64,000 bases of DNA, from contig JAPKMW010000026.1 in NCBI GenBank assembly GCA_026645575.1, positions 46,334 to 110,333 of the forward strand, read 5' to 3'. Below are positions 53,109-61,505 of this stretch, piece by piece. The translations under genes were made by a program, and so were the position numbers. Each line of letters opens with the position of its first letter. Within the stretch, counting starts at the first letter, position 1. The DNA is from Caldilineaceae bacterium. Its GTDB lineage: Bacteria > Chloroflexota > Anaerolineae > Caldilineales > Caldilineaceae. Below the pieces are notes generated by a model, which was not told the DNA's origin, did no database searches, and saw only the letters and a list, made by a program, of their open reading frames with translations.

Positions 53109-54647
53109 CTACTGTTGCAACAACGACCGCCCCGTCATCTCGCTAGGTTGTTCAACACCCAAGAGATCCAGCACCGTGGGCGCGACATCGGCCAGGATGC
53201 CGCGGGGGCGCAGGTTCCGATAGCCGTCGCCAATGACAAAGAGGGCGACCGGCTGTGTGGTGTGATAGGTGTGCGGCTCGCCGGTCTCCAGGTTGATCAT
53301 CCGTTCGCAATTGCCGTGATCGGCTGTGACCAGGGCGACACCGCCCTTGGCATTGATCGCCGCCACCAGCCGACCGGCGCATTCATCCACCGTTTCCACT
53401 GCTTTGATCGCCGCTTCTAACACGCCCGTGTGACCAACCATATCAGGATTGGCGTAGTTGACCAGAATAAAGTCATCATTGTGCGTTTGCAGTCGTTGGA
53501 GGATAGCTTCTGTCAAGGAGCGGGCGCTCATCTCCGGCTGCTGGTCATAGGTCGGCACTTTGGGTGATGGCTCCAGATGGCGCTCCTCGCCAGGGAATTG
53601 TTGTTCCTGACCGCCGTTGAAAAAGTAGGTGACATGGGCGTACTTTTCCGTTTCGGCGGCGTGAAATTGCTTCAACCCGGCTTGGCTCAAGACCGCCGCC
53701 AGCGGGTTCGGCACACCCACATCCGGGAAGAGAACCGGAACATTGAAATTCTCCTCATATTGAGTCATGGTGACAATGTGGAGGTTGTCCAGCACAGGGC
53801 GGGGGAAGCCGTCAAAGTCAGGTTTGAGAAAGGCGGTGACGATCTGACGCATCCGGTCGGCGCGGAAGTTGTAGAAGAGCAAACAGTCACCCGCTTCGAC
53901 TTTGACATTTTTGTTACCCACATCAATGGCGACCGGCAGCACAAATTCATCGGTGACGCTGGCGGCGTAGGAGGCTTGCAAAGCGGCTGTCAAACTGGGG
54001 GCGGTTTTGCCCGCTTCGCCTTCGTGCTGGACAATGACGCGATAGCCCTTTTCAATGCGCGGCCAGCGTTTGTCCCGATCCATCGTGTAGTAACGACCAC
54101 AGACGGAAGCAATGGTGGCCGGGTGATCAACCAGATAGCTTTCCAGCTTTTGGGCAAAGCCGATGCCGCTCTCCGGCGCCGTGTCGCGACCGTCGGTGAT
54201 CACATGGATGATCGGCTCTACACCACTGCGTTTGGCCGCTTCCAGCAGGGCAAAGAGGTGGCGGCTCTGGCTGTGAACACCCCCTTCGCCCAGCAGCCCG
54301 ATCAGGTGTAATTTGCTGCCCCGTTCTTTGACCCCGCTAATGGCTTCTACTAGCGTCTGGTTCGTCAAAAAGGAACCATCGCGGATCGACAAGTCAATGC
54401 GCGTCAAGTCTTGGTAGACAACGCGCCCACCCCCCAGGTTCAGATGACCCACTTCGGAATTGCCCATCTGCCCCTCCGGCAGCCCGACAGCTTCGCCGGA
54501 AGCATCTAAGACAGAACGTTCCAATTCCCGCGTCCAGCGGTCATAATTGGGGGTGTTGCCAAGAACAACCGCGTTGCCCTCGGCCATTTCACGAATGCCC
54601 CAGCCGTCCAGAATGATAAGGGCGACAGGGCGGTAGGGTTTGGTCAT
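53109..54647 (-). CDS. gpmI: Cofactor-independent phosphoglycerate mutase
   Basis: 512 residues, normal for iPGM, which interconverts 3- and 2-phosphoglycerate in glycolysis with two Mn ions and a phosphoserine step. Seen: LIILDGWGIRE (metal Asp), the catalytic Ser in MGNSEVGHLNLG, DGRDTAPESG, the DRDKRWPRIEKGY block, NYANPDMVGHTG and VTADHGNCERM metal sites. ATG at 54647 has GGAGA upstream; the frame is open 14 codons further. A housekeeping gene flanked by accessory genes, with its own terminator. Confidence 0.95.
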   Translation of the reverse strand: MTKPYRPVALIILDGWGIREMAEGNAVVLGNTPNYDRWTRELERSVLDASGEAVGLPEGQMGNSEVGHLNLGGGRVVYQDLTRIDLSIRDGSFLTNQTLVEAISGVKERGSKLHLIGLLGEGGVHSQSRHLFALLEAAKRSGVEPIIHVITDGRDTAPESGIGFAQKLESYLVDHPATIASVCGRYYTMDRDKRWPRIEKGYRVIVQHEGEAGKTAPSLTAALQASYAASVTDEFVLPVAIDVGNKNVKVEAGDCLLFYNFRADRMRQIVTAFLKPDFDGFPRPVLDNLHIVTMTQYEENFNVPVLFPDVGVPNPLAAVLSQAGLKQFHAAETEKYAHVTYFFNGGQEQQFPGEERHLEPSPKVPTYDQQPEMSARSLTEAILQRLQTHNDDFILVNYANPDMVGHTGVLEAAIKAVETVDECAGRLVAAINAKGGVALVTADHGNCERMINLETGEPHTYHTTQPVALFVIGDGYRNLRPRGILADVAPTVLDLLGVEQPSEMTGRSLLQQ

Positions 54648-54805
54648 GAAGGGTTCTCCAGTATCACGGTAAACTATTTTCCAGTTCAAAATAGGTGCAT
54701 TATAGTCGGATACACATCTTTCACCAAAGTTGACACTTTGTAATCAGTGGACTATCTTACTGATCGAAGATTCCAGGCGCGCTTTTGTGTTGTAGGAGGT
54801 TTCTA

Positions 54806-55387
54806 ATGGTGACCATGATGGAAAGCATGCGTCTCTCGCCAGTCGCGTACTTACAGCAAGAAGAAACGGCGGTTAGCAACCGCGAATATCTGGCGGGAGA
54901 ATTGTTTCCAATAGCCGGCAGCACGGCCAATCACAACCGGATTGCAGTCAGTGTCTGTGGTATGCTCGATAGTTTGTTAGAGATAGGCCGTTGTGAAGTA
55001 TTCAACAGCGATCTCAAAGTATGGGTCGAAGCCTACGAGTTGTTCACCTATCCTGCTGCAATGGTGATCTGTGGGCCGATCCGATATTTTCCGGAGCGCA
55101 CCGACGCCATTCTTAACCCAACGGTGATCGTTGAAGTGTTATCGAAATCAACGCGTGCGTTGGATCAGGGTGAAAAATTTGTCTGGTATCGTTCGTTGCC
55201 GACGTTACAAGACTCTGTGCTGATCGACCAGTACCGCGTTCATGTCGATGCTTATCATAAGCTGGCGAATGGACAGTGGCTTTTAACCGAATGTACGTCG
55301 GTTGATGATGTCATTACCCTGGAATCGGTGAATGTTGAAATTCCGGTCGGTCAACTATATCGGCGGGTGGATTGGTCATTGCGGTGA
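54806..55387 (+). CDS. Uma2-family (DUF820) endonuclease-like protein with altered active site
   Basis: 193 residues with the family pattern REYLAGELFPIAGSTANHNRIAVSV, CEVFNSDLKVWV, NPTVIVEVLSKSTRALDQGEKFVWYRSLPTLQDSVLIDQYRVHVDAY. Uma2 proteins have a PD-(D/E)xK nuclease fold and are very numerous in Cyanobacteria and Chloroflexota. The usual YPD motif reads YPAAMVICG here: the acidic active-site residue is Ala, so this copy is probably not a working nuclease. ATG at 54806 follows GGAGG. Stand-alone between gpmI (divergent) and a small membrane gene. Confidence 0.88.
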   Translation: MVTMMESMRLSPVAYLQQEETAVSNREYLAGELFPIAGSTANHNRIAVSVCGMLDSLLEIGRCEVFNSDLKVWVEAYELFTYPAAMVICGPIRYFPERTDAILNPTVIVEVLSKSTRALDQGEKFVWYRSLPTLQDSVLIDQYRVHVDAYHKLANGQWLLTECTSVDDVITLESVNVEIPVGQLYRRVDWSLR

Positions 55388-55479
55388 CAGCTTCAACCGC
55401 AACTGTCAGTCTCGTAACAGGTCATTGTCAGGCAATCGATTGCACCTTCTTCTAGAATCGGAAGCCAAGGAGGTGTTAT

Positions 55480-55872
55480 ATGCAAACAATAAAACAATGG
55501 TCGCTATCGCTACTTCGGTTTTTACGCAAAATCTTTGTGCTTTTCCTTGTCACCGTCGGCGCTGCCACACTATTCTGCTGGTACCAACAATGGTGGACAT
55601 TGCCGGCCTATGGTACAGCGTTGACTTGGGCTGGCGTTCTTCTGATTGGGATCGCTGGGGCCGTCAGTATCGGTTCGCACAAGCGTGCCGCTATCACTGA
55701 TCCCCACTGGCAGACGGCACGCAGCGCCTCATCAGTAAGTATGACCGAATGGATCCAACAAGAGCAGCGTGACAGCCAAGCTTCTTTGGGTTTCACCCTG
55801 TTGTTCGGGTTGACGGGGCTTGTCGTTTTGGCTGTTGGTTATGCGCTGACCATTTGGCCTGGGTTGGGATAA
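55480..55872 (+). CDS. Small membrane protein, function unknown
   Basis: 130 residues. Three hydrophobic segments: KIFVLFLVTVGAATLFCWY, TALTWAGVLLIGIAGAVSIG and LGFTLLFGLTGLVVLAVGYAL, with a polar stretch (SHKRAAITDPHWQTARSASS) between the second and third. No catalytic motif and no family recognised. AGGAGG precedes the ATG with 6-7 bases. A strong terminator follows, so it is its own unit. It is the nearest upstream gene to the twin peptide genes. Confidence 0.65.
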   Translation: MQTIKQWSLSLLRFLRKIFVLFLVTVGAATLFCWYQQWWTLPAYGTALTWAGVLLIGIAGAVSIGSHKRAAITDPHWQTARSASSVSMTEWIQQEQRDSQASLGFTLLFGLTGLVVLAVGYALTIWPGLG

Positions 55873-55893
55873 CAGGGACAGAGGCAGTGAGAT

Positions 55894-55929
55894 AAAAAGC
55901 CGGACTTCGTACAGAAGTCCGGCTTTTTT
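55894..55929. terminator. Strong bidirectional terminator
   Basis: AAAAAGCCGGACTTC, loop GTACA, GAAGTCCGGCTTTTTT. Separates the small membrane gene from the peptide genes. Confidence 0.9.
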
Positions 55930-56143
55930 GTGCCGTTTTGCCACTTTCTATAACCGTTTCTTGGAACTTATAGCAATCTTGGACAAAGTTTCAGAAAGTG
56001 GCGCTGTAATTTCGGTGCGCCAACCGCTACAATAAGGACATGAAGAGCGGTAACGAGAGCAGCAAGAAGAACAAGCACCAACGCTGCTGATACCACTCAC
56101 AAACAAACAATCTGGTTTAATTCACACAAAAGGAGACTCAATC

Positions 56144-56296
56144 ATGTTGCACAAGAATGACTTCGCTATCGAACAACTGGAAAATCGTCTGGAAACACTC
56201 TGCATCTACGTGCCCTACGTCGGGATTTGCAGCAAGAAAGTTTGGTTTGTCACCGTGTACTATCCTTGCACTAAGTACTATCGCATCTGCTTCTAG
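56144..56296 (+). CDS. Cys-rich 50-residue peptide, copy 1 (modified-peptide precursor candidate)
   Basis: Fifty codons after a clear ribosome site (AAGGAG, then CTCAATC-type spacing). The first 19 residues (MLHKNDFAIEQLENRLETL) look like a charged helical leader. The remaining 31 form a basic, aromatic-rich core with Cys at 20, 29, 42 and 49 and the ends VWFVTVYYPC and YYRICF. Such a leader/core division is seen in ribosomally made, modified peptides and in small disulphide antimicrobials. An identical peptide is encoded 66 bp downstream with only synonymous differences, strong evidence that the product matters. No modifying enzyme or dedicated exporter lies beside it. Could also be a small membrane-active or toxin peptide. 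No family recognised. Confidence 0.8.
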   Translation: MLHKNDFAIEQLENRLETLCIYVPYVGICSKKVWFVTVYYPCTKYYRICF

Positions 56297-56361
56297 TCGT
56301 CGGCTTACACTATCAAACGTACTTCTACCATTAAATTACTACTAAATAAGGAGACTCAATC

Positions 56362-56514
56362 ATGTTGCACAAGAATGACTTCGCCATCGAACAACTGGAA
56401 AATCGTCTGGAAACACTCTGTATCTACGTACCCTACGTCGGGATTTGCAGCAAGAAAGTTTGGTTTGTCACCGTTTATTATCCTTGCACCAAGTACTATC
56501 GTATCTGCTTCTAA
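56362..56514 (+). CDS. Cys-rich 50-residue peptide, copy 2 (identical product)
   Basis: The same 50 residues as the copy at 56144. The two genes differ at seven synonymous third positions and in the stop codon (TAG versus TAA), with no amino-acid change. The upstream AAGGAGACTCAATC block is also shared. The duplication is therefore not brand new, and selection has kept the peptide unchanged. Followed by a strong terminator, so both copies are probably on one mRNA. Two copies suggest high dose, as for structural peptides or bacteriocin precursors. Confidence 0.8.
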   Translation: MLHKNDFAIEQLENRLETLCIYVPYVGICSKKVWFVTVYYPCTKYYRICF

Positions 56515-56524
56515 GCGAACAGAC

Positions 56525-56553
56525 AAAAAGACCTGGCTGGGCCAGGTCTTTTT
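56525..56553. terminator. Strong terminator after the peptide pair
   Basis: AAAAAGACCTGG, loop CTGGG, CCAGGTCTTTTT. Works on both strands, so it also ends the minus-strand transport operon. Confidence 0.9.
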
Positions 56554-56590
56554 CTTGCTTTTTGTCCTGCCAACGTCTTCCTCTGTTTGC

Positions 56591-56938
56591 TCAAATCAGC
56601 AGCCATTGCAAGCCATAAGAAACACCCAAGCCGGCGCTCACTAGCCAGAGAACGCGCCAAAGACGCCGCAGCAACTGCCGGCGCGTTGGCGCGCCGCGCA
56701 GATAGATGTCGATCCCAAAGACGCCGATCAACCAGCCGAGGCCCAACAACACCCAGCCAAATTTGTCAACGGCGATGAGAAGCCAGGGACCCCAGCCCAG
56801 AAAGTTGTTGAGGTCGATGAGGTTGATGCGCAGTTGGAGAGTGAGCCAGAGCGCCAATGCGCTTGTCCCTACCCAGCCCACCAGGTAAAGCACCCACCAC
56901 TGCACGGTTGCCCCCAGGCTTTGCTGCTCTTGGCCCAT
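56591..56938 (-). CDS. Small membrane protein at the end of the importer operon
   Basis: About 115 residues with three hydrophobic segments: WWVLYLVGWVGTSALALWLTL, GPWLLIAVDKFGWVLLGLGWLIGVFGIDIYL and VLWLVSAGLGVSYGLQWLLI, with a basic loop (RGAPTRRQLLRRLWR). The ATG at 56938 has GAGG upstream and lies 9 bp after the stop of the OppF-class ATPase, so it is co-transcribed. No family recognised; a role in the transporter is not implied by sequence. Confidence 0.65.
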   Translation of the reverse strand: MGQEQQSLGATVQWWVLYLVGWVGTSALALWLTLQLRINLIDLNNFLGWGPWLLIAVDKFGWVLLGLGWLIGVFGIDIYLRGAPTRRQLLRRLWRVLWLVSAGLGVSYGLQWLLI

Positions 56939-56947
56939 TAGCAATCC

Positions 56948-58024
56948 TCAGGCGGCAAGGTCGGCATGGGGGTTGACCCCTTGCAAGCGCAACTCTTCAG
57001 CATAGTGACAAGCGGCATAGTGACCTGGACTGATCGGGCGGAGGGCCGGCGTTTCGCTATCGCAACGCGCCTTGGCATAGCGACAGCGGGGATGAAAGTA
57101 ACAGCCGCTGGGCGGGTTGGCCGGATCGGCAACATCGCCTTCCAGCACAATGCGTTGGCGACGCCGCCGGTTGCGCGGGTCGGGTTTGGGGACGGCGGAG
57201 AGTAACGCTTCGGTGTAGGGGTGTTGGGGATCGGCAAAGATTTCATCGGTGGGCGCAATCTCGACAATTTTGCCCACATACATCACCACCACCCGGTCGC
57301 AGAGATATTCGATCACGCTCAAGTCGTGGGAGACAAAGAGGTAGGTGAGCCGGAACTCTTCCTGCAAATCCTGCAACAGGTTGAGAATCTGGGCGCGCAC
57401 CGAGACATCGAGCGCCGACACCGCTTCATCGGCCACCACCAGATGGGGATCGAGTGCCAGGGCGCGGGCAATGCCCAGCCGTTGCCGTTCGCCGCCGCTA
57501 AAAGCATGAGGATAGCGGCGCATATATTCGGGGCGCAAGCCGACCCGTCGCAACAAGGTCGCCACCCGATCTTCCAATTCCTTGCCACTGGCGACCCGGT
57601 TGACTTTGAGCGGATCGCCCACAATGTCGATGACCGGCATCCGCGGGTTCAACGAAGAAAAGGGGTCTTGAAAGACCATGCGGATCTGCTGGCGGTAGGG
57701 CTTGAGTTCCTGGTTGGAGAGCGTCGCTAAATCGACTACTTGATTGTCCGGGCGGCGGTAGAGAATCTGTCCGCCAGTTGGGTTATAGGCCCGCAGGATG
57801 CAGCGACCGGCTGTCGTCTTGCCGCAACCGCTTTCGCCCACCAACCCCAACGTTTCCCCCTGACGAATGGCAAAACTAATATCATCCACCGCCTTCACAT
57901 GCCCCACCACCCGCCGGAAAAAGCCGGCCATGATGGGAAAGTGCATCTGCAAATTTTTCACTTCAAGCAGGGCGTCGCTACTCGTTAGCGCCGTCGTCCC
58001 ATTCCTCACTGGATTGCTCATCAA
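56948..58024 (-). CDS. Oligopeptide-type ABC importer ATPase (OppF class), second system
   Basis: 358 residues: Walker [10 protein letters not shown], signature [14 protein letters not shown], Walker [14 protein letters not shown]-loop VSHD, and the tail [14 protein letters not shown] with its Cys cluster. The signature reads FSGGE rather than LSGGQ, common in OppF subunits. Works with the OppD-class ATPase upstream. A long perfect hairpin (58099-58153) lies between the two genes. Confidence 0.92.
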   Translation of the reverse strand: MMSNPVRNGTTALTSSDALLEVKNLQMHFPIMAGFFRRVVGHVKAVDDISFAIRQGETLGLVGESGCGKTTAGRCILRAYNPTGGQILYRRPDNQVVDLATLSNQELKPYRQQIRMVFQDPFSSLNPRMPVIDIVGDPLKVNRVASGKELEDRVATLLRRVGLRPEYMRRYPHAFSGGERQRLGIARALALDPHLVVADEAVSALDVSVRAQILNLLQDLQEEFRLTYLFVSHDLSVIEYLCDRVVVMYVGKIVEIAPTDEIFADPQHPYTEALLSAVPKPDPRNRRRRQRIVLEGDVADPANPPSGCYFHPRCRYAKARCDSETPALRPISPGHYAACHYAEELRLQGVNPHADLAA

Positions 58025-58098
58025 TCGCTTTACCTTTTTTGCTAAAGTCAGGCGTCCCTACGGGACGGGTTCATTGATCATGGGTAACTACCAAACCT

Positions 58099-58153
58099 GC
58101 GCCTAGCCAGTCCGTGACTGGCGGGTGTCGCCAGTCACGGACTGGCTAGGCGC
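58099..58153. repeat. Perfect 25-bp inverted repeat between oppD- and oppF-type genes
   Basis: GCGCCTAGCCAGTCCGTGAC starts a 25-bp arm fully complementary to 58129-58153 with loop GGTGT. Imperfect pairing continues outward (GGTAACxAC words). A CCCTACGGGACGGGT word lies just before (58053-58070), shared with 49122-49136. Confidence 0.85.
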
Positions 58154-58173
58154 TTAGTGGTTACCATCATGGC

Positions 58174-59214
58174 TTATTGGGCGACTGACTGTGACGCCGC
58201 TTCATCATAGAGTAGACAGCGCACGGTGCGGCCTGCACTCAAAAAAGTGCGCGGCGGCACGATCTGATCACATTTGCCCGGCATAAAGTCATCACAGCGG
58301 CTGTGATAGGGGCAACCATTGGGGCGATTCAGCGGATCGGGCACCATGCCGCGGATCGAGTTCAAGCGTTGACGCTCTTTGCGACCGCTGAATTTGGGAA
58401 TCGAGCGTAGCAGGGCTTGGGTGTAGGGATGTTTGGGGTCATAGAAGATGGCATCCACATCGCCCTGTTCGGCCACACGGCCCAGATACATCACCACCAC
58501 ATCATCGGCCATCTCCGCCACGACGCCCAGGTCATGGGTGATGAGCATGATGCCCATGCCAAACTCGTCTTGCAATTCGAGGAGCAACTCAAGAATCTGC
58601 GCTTGGGTAGTGACATCGACCGCCGTTGTCGGCTCGTCGGCAATCAACAGCGCCGGATTACAGGAAAGCGCCATGGCGATCATCACCCGTTGGCGCATCC
58701 CACCACTCAGTTGAAAGGGATAAACATCAAAACGCTCGGCGGGGCGCGGAATGCCGACGCGCCGCAACAGTTCTATTGTGCGCTCTTTGGCCGCGTCTTT
58801 AGAAAGGTCAGTGTGCAGGAGCAGCGCTTCGGTAATTTGATTGCCGACCGTATGAATCGGACTGAGCGAAGTCATCGGCTCCTGAAAGATCATGGCAATG
58901 TCTTTGCCGCGAATGTCACGGATGGCCCGTCCCCGTGGCGGCAATGCCGCTAGATCGACCACCTCTTTTTGGCCGTTGGCCTGGCGATGAAAGAGGATCT
59001 GCCCTTCGACAATACGCCCCGGCGGGTCAACAATTTGCAGAATCGACCGGGCGGTGATGCTTTTGCCGCAGCCGCTCTCGCCGACAATGCAGAGCGTCTT
59101 GTTGCGGTAGATGTCGAAATCAACGCCATCAACCGCGCGCACAATGCCTTCGTCGGTGAAAAAGTGGGTTTTTAGCCCTTGGATCTGGATTAACAGTTCG
59201 TTTTGGTTGGTCAT
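58174..59214 (-). CDS. Oligopeptide-type ABC importer ATPase (OppD class), second system
   Basis: 346 residues: Walker [10 protein letters not shown], signature [15 protein letters not shown], Walker [14 protein letters not shown]-loop ITHD, tail [15 protein letters not shown]. Normal OppD layout. ATG at 59214 ([19 protein letters not shown]) fits the family; the longer frame to 59295 runs into the permease gene. Drives import through the permeases encoded just upstream. Confidence 0.92.
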   Translation of the reverse strand: MTNQNELLIQIQGLKTHFFTDEGIVRAVDGVDFDIYRNKTLCIVGESGCGKSITARSILQIVDPPGRIVEGQILFHRQANGQKEVVDLAALPPRGRAIRDIRGKDIAMIFQEPMTSLSPIHTVGNQITEALLLHTDLSKDAAKERTIELLRRVGIPRPAERFDVYPFQLSGGMRQRVMIAMALSCNPALLIADEPTTAVDVTTQAQILELLLELQDEFGMGIMLITHDLGVVAEMADDVVVMYLGRVAEQGDVDAIFYDPKHPYTQALLRSIPKFSGRKERQRLNSIRGMVPDPLNRPNGCPYHSRCDDFMPGKCDQIVPPRTFLSAGRTVRCLLYDEAASQSVAQ

Positions 59215-59227
59215 TTTGTCGAACGAT

Positions 59228-60397
59228 CTACCGATAGGGATCAGCCGCATCGCGCAAGCCGTCGCCAAAGAAATTAAGCGCCAACACCGAGACAATCACA
59301 GCAATGGCCGGCGTTAAGAGCCAGGGGGCCGTGGCGACGGAACGGATATTTTGCGCTTCTTGCAAGAGGACGCCCCAACTGACCACGGGGGGGCGCAAGC
59401 CCAGGCCCAGAAAACTGAGCGCGGTTTCGGCAATGATCATGCCGGGAATTGCCAAGGTCAACGAGGCGATAATGTGGCTGAAGAACGACGGCACCATGTG
59501 CTTCCAGATGGTGCGCATTTCGCCGGAGCCATCCAGTCGCGCCGCCAGCACAAAGTCTTCGGTGCGCATCGCGAGAAAGCGCCCGCGCACCACACGCGCC
59601 AGCCCCGTCCAGCCGATAAAGGAGAGAATAATCGTGATCATAAAATAGACCCGCAGCGGCGGCCATTCTGGTGGTACTGCGGCCGCCAGCGCCATCCACA
59701 AAGGAACCGCTGGGATCGAGCGAATAAACTCGATGACGCGCTGGATCAAATTATCCACGGCGCCACCATAAAAACCGGAGATGCCGCCCAACAAGATGCC
59801 CAGCACAAAGCTCAAGACCACCCCCACCAACCCGATGGTCATCGAAATACGGGTGCCGTAGATCAAGCGGCTCAACACATCGCGCCCCAGGCGATCCGCG
59901 CCCAGCAAATACATCGGCGCCTTGGGATCTTCCGGCGCAATCAGGTGAACGTTGGTTTCATAGAAGCCCAAAAGCTTATAGGACGCTCCCTCGACAAAGA
60001 AGTTCACCTTGTAAATCGCTTCTTCATCGACGACAAAGGTGCGCCGTAACGCCACCGCATCAATCTCCACTTTGTAGCCGTTGACATAGGGATCGTATTG
60101 CCAGCCATCTGCCGTCTGTTGAAACAGATGAAGCGGCTGCGGTGGTGCATAGGTATGCTGGGCGCTAAAGCGTTCCGTATCAAAGGGCGCCAGAAATTCG
60201 GCAAAGAGCGCAATCAAATAGAAGAGAATCGTAATGATCCCCCCGATCATTGCCGCCTTATGTTTGCGGAACTTCCACCACATCAACTTCCACTGGGACG
60301 CAATATGAACGCGGCTCTCTGTCTCTTTCACCGGCGGCTCGACCCCACGCGCTCCTGTATCCTGCCCCAAAGCCCCAACCCCTGTCGCCATACCCAA
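59228..60397 (-). CDS. Oligopeptide-type ABC importer permease (OppC class) with extracytoplasmic insert
   Basis: 389 residues, longer than the usual ~290-300. After the first helix (AAMIGGIITILFYLIALFAEFL) there is an insert of about 100 residues (APPQPLHLFQQTADGWQYDPYVNGY onwards) before the normal LLGADRLGRDVLSRLIYG block, a variant known in some OppC proteins and probably outside the membrane. The EAA-type loop is in GLARVVRGRFLAMRTEDFVLAARLDG. Start could be 60397 or the ATG at 60391. Forms the channel with the OppB-class subunit. Confidence 0.9.
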   Translation of the reverse strand: MGMATGVGALGQDTGARGVEPPVKETESRVHIASQWKLMWWKFRKHKAAMIGGIITILFYLIALFAEFLAPFDTERFSAQHTYAPPQPLHLFQQTADGWQYDPYVNGYKVEIDAVALRRTFVVDEEAIYKVNFFVEGASYKLLGFYETNVHLIAPEDPKAPMYLLGADRLGRDVLSRLIYGTRISMTIGLVGVVLSFVLGILLGGISGFYGGAVDNLIQRVIEFIRSIPAVPLWMALAAAVPPEWPPLRVYFMITIILSFIGWTGLARVVRGRFLAMRTEDFVLAARLDGSGEMRTIWKHMVPSFFSHIIASLTLAIPGMIIAETALSFLGLGLRPPVVSWGVLLQEAQNIRSVATAPWLLTPAIAVIVSVLALNFFGDGLRDAADPYR

Positions 60398-60417
60398 CCC
60401 TTCCTACTCCCTACTTC

Positions 60418-61404
60418 CTACTCATACCGAATACGCGGATCAAGCCAGGCCAGCAACAGGTCCGAGAGCAGCGTCCCCACCACTGTCAACACACTCAACA
60501 TCAGCAGAAAACTGCCGGCCAGATACATGTCCTGCGACAGCAGGGCGCGCAGCAAAATCGGCCCGGTAGTCGGCAGACTGAGAACAATCGACACAATGGC
60601 CGAGCCGGAGACCAACCCCGGCAGCACCCAGCCCACTGTGCTGATAAAGGGGTTGAGCGCTATCCGCACCGGATATTTGAGCAACAGCTTCCACTCCGGC
60701 AGCCCTTTGGCGCGCGCTGTCACCACATAGGGTTTGCGCAACTCATCCAACAAGTTGGCGCGCATAATGCGAATCAAGCCTGCGGTCCCTTCCGTGCCGA
60801 CGATGATGATGGGAATCCACAGGTGAGAAAGGAGATCCAGCACCTTGTCCCAATTCCAGGGCGCCTCTTGATATTCGGGTGAGAAGAGACCGCCAACACT
60901 CTGGTTGAAATATTTGAAGGCGATATACATCAAGACCAGGGCCAACAAGAAATTTGGCACCGCCACCCCAATAAAGCCGAGCAAGGTGGCAACGTAATCC
61001 CCGACCGAATATTGGCGTACGGCCGAATAGACGCCTACCGGAAAGGCCACGATCCAGACAAAGAGCAACGACGCAATGGATAGCACCATTGTCAGCGCCA
61101 ACCGCTCCCAGATCAGATCTGAAACCGGCATATTCCAGGCAAAGGAGCGCCCAAAGTCGCCATGCAAGAGAATGCCGGAGATCCACTTCCAATACTGGAC
61201 ATAGACCGGCTGCCCCAGCCCATAACGTTCCTTGAGCGCGACCAACGCCGCTTGGTCCACATTCTCCCCCTGCGACGCCATCGCCGCCGTCAAGGTGGTC
61301 AAATAGTCACCCGGCGGCAACTGGATGATGATAAACATGACCAGGGAAATCGCAATCAAGGTTGGGATCAGATATAGCACCCGTCGTAGAATAAATTGGA
61401 ACAT
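60418..61404 (-). CDS. Oligopeptide-type ABC importer permease (OppB class), second system
   Basis: 328 residues: FILRRVLYLIPTLIAISLVMFIIIQLPPGDYL start, KWISGILLHGDFGRSFAWNMPVSDLIWERLALTMVL, the EAA-type loop LRKPYVVTARAKGLPEWKLLLKYPVR, and six helices. Normal length. First permease after the binding-protein gene; a TTTTAGA-word inverted repeat separates them. Confidence 0.93.
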   Translation of the reverse strand: MFQFILRRVLYLIPTLIAISLVMFIIIQLPPGDYLTTLTAAMASQGENVDQAALVALKERYGLGQPVYVQYWKWISGILLHGDFGRSFAWNMPVSDLIWERLALTMVLSIASLLFVWIVAFPVGVYSAVRQYSVGDYVATLLGFIGVAVPNFLLALVLMYIAFKYFNQSVGGLFSPEYQEAPWNWDKVLDLLSHLWIPIIIVGTEGTAGLIRIMRANLLDELRKPYVVTARAKGLPEWKLLLKYPVRIALNPFISTVGWVLPGLVSGSAIVSIVLSLPTTGPILLRALLSQDMYLAGSFLLMLSVLTVVGTLLSDLLLAWLDPRIRYE

Positions 61405-61414
61405 ATCACCTCAA

Positions 61415-61505
61415 AAATTTTGGATTTTAGATTTTAGATTTTAGCTGATCCGCACACATGCAGGGCAGCACAAATCTAAAATCTAAAATCCAAAATCTAA
61501 AATTT
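61415..61505. repeat. TTTTAGA-word inverted repeat abutting a stop codon
   Basis: GGATTTTAGATTTTAGATTT on the left and TCTAAAATCTAAAATCC on the right around a 27-base spacer. The right arm reaches into the stop codon of the binding-protein gene (61504-61506). Same architecture as the GTGACAAG elements. Confidence 0.85.

Noticed and set aside
56157..56644. Two open frames of 62 and 89 codons over the peptide genes
   Set aside because: They are in another frame, lack ribosome sites, and differ in sequence between copies, while the 50-codon frames are identical in product.
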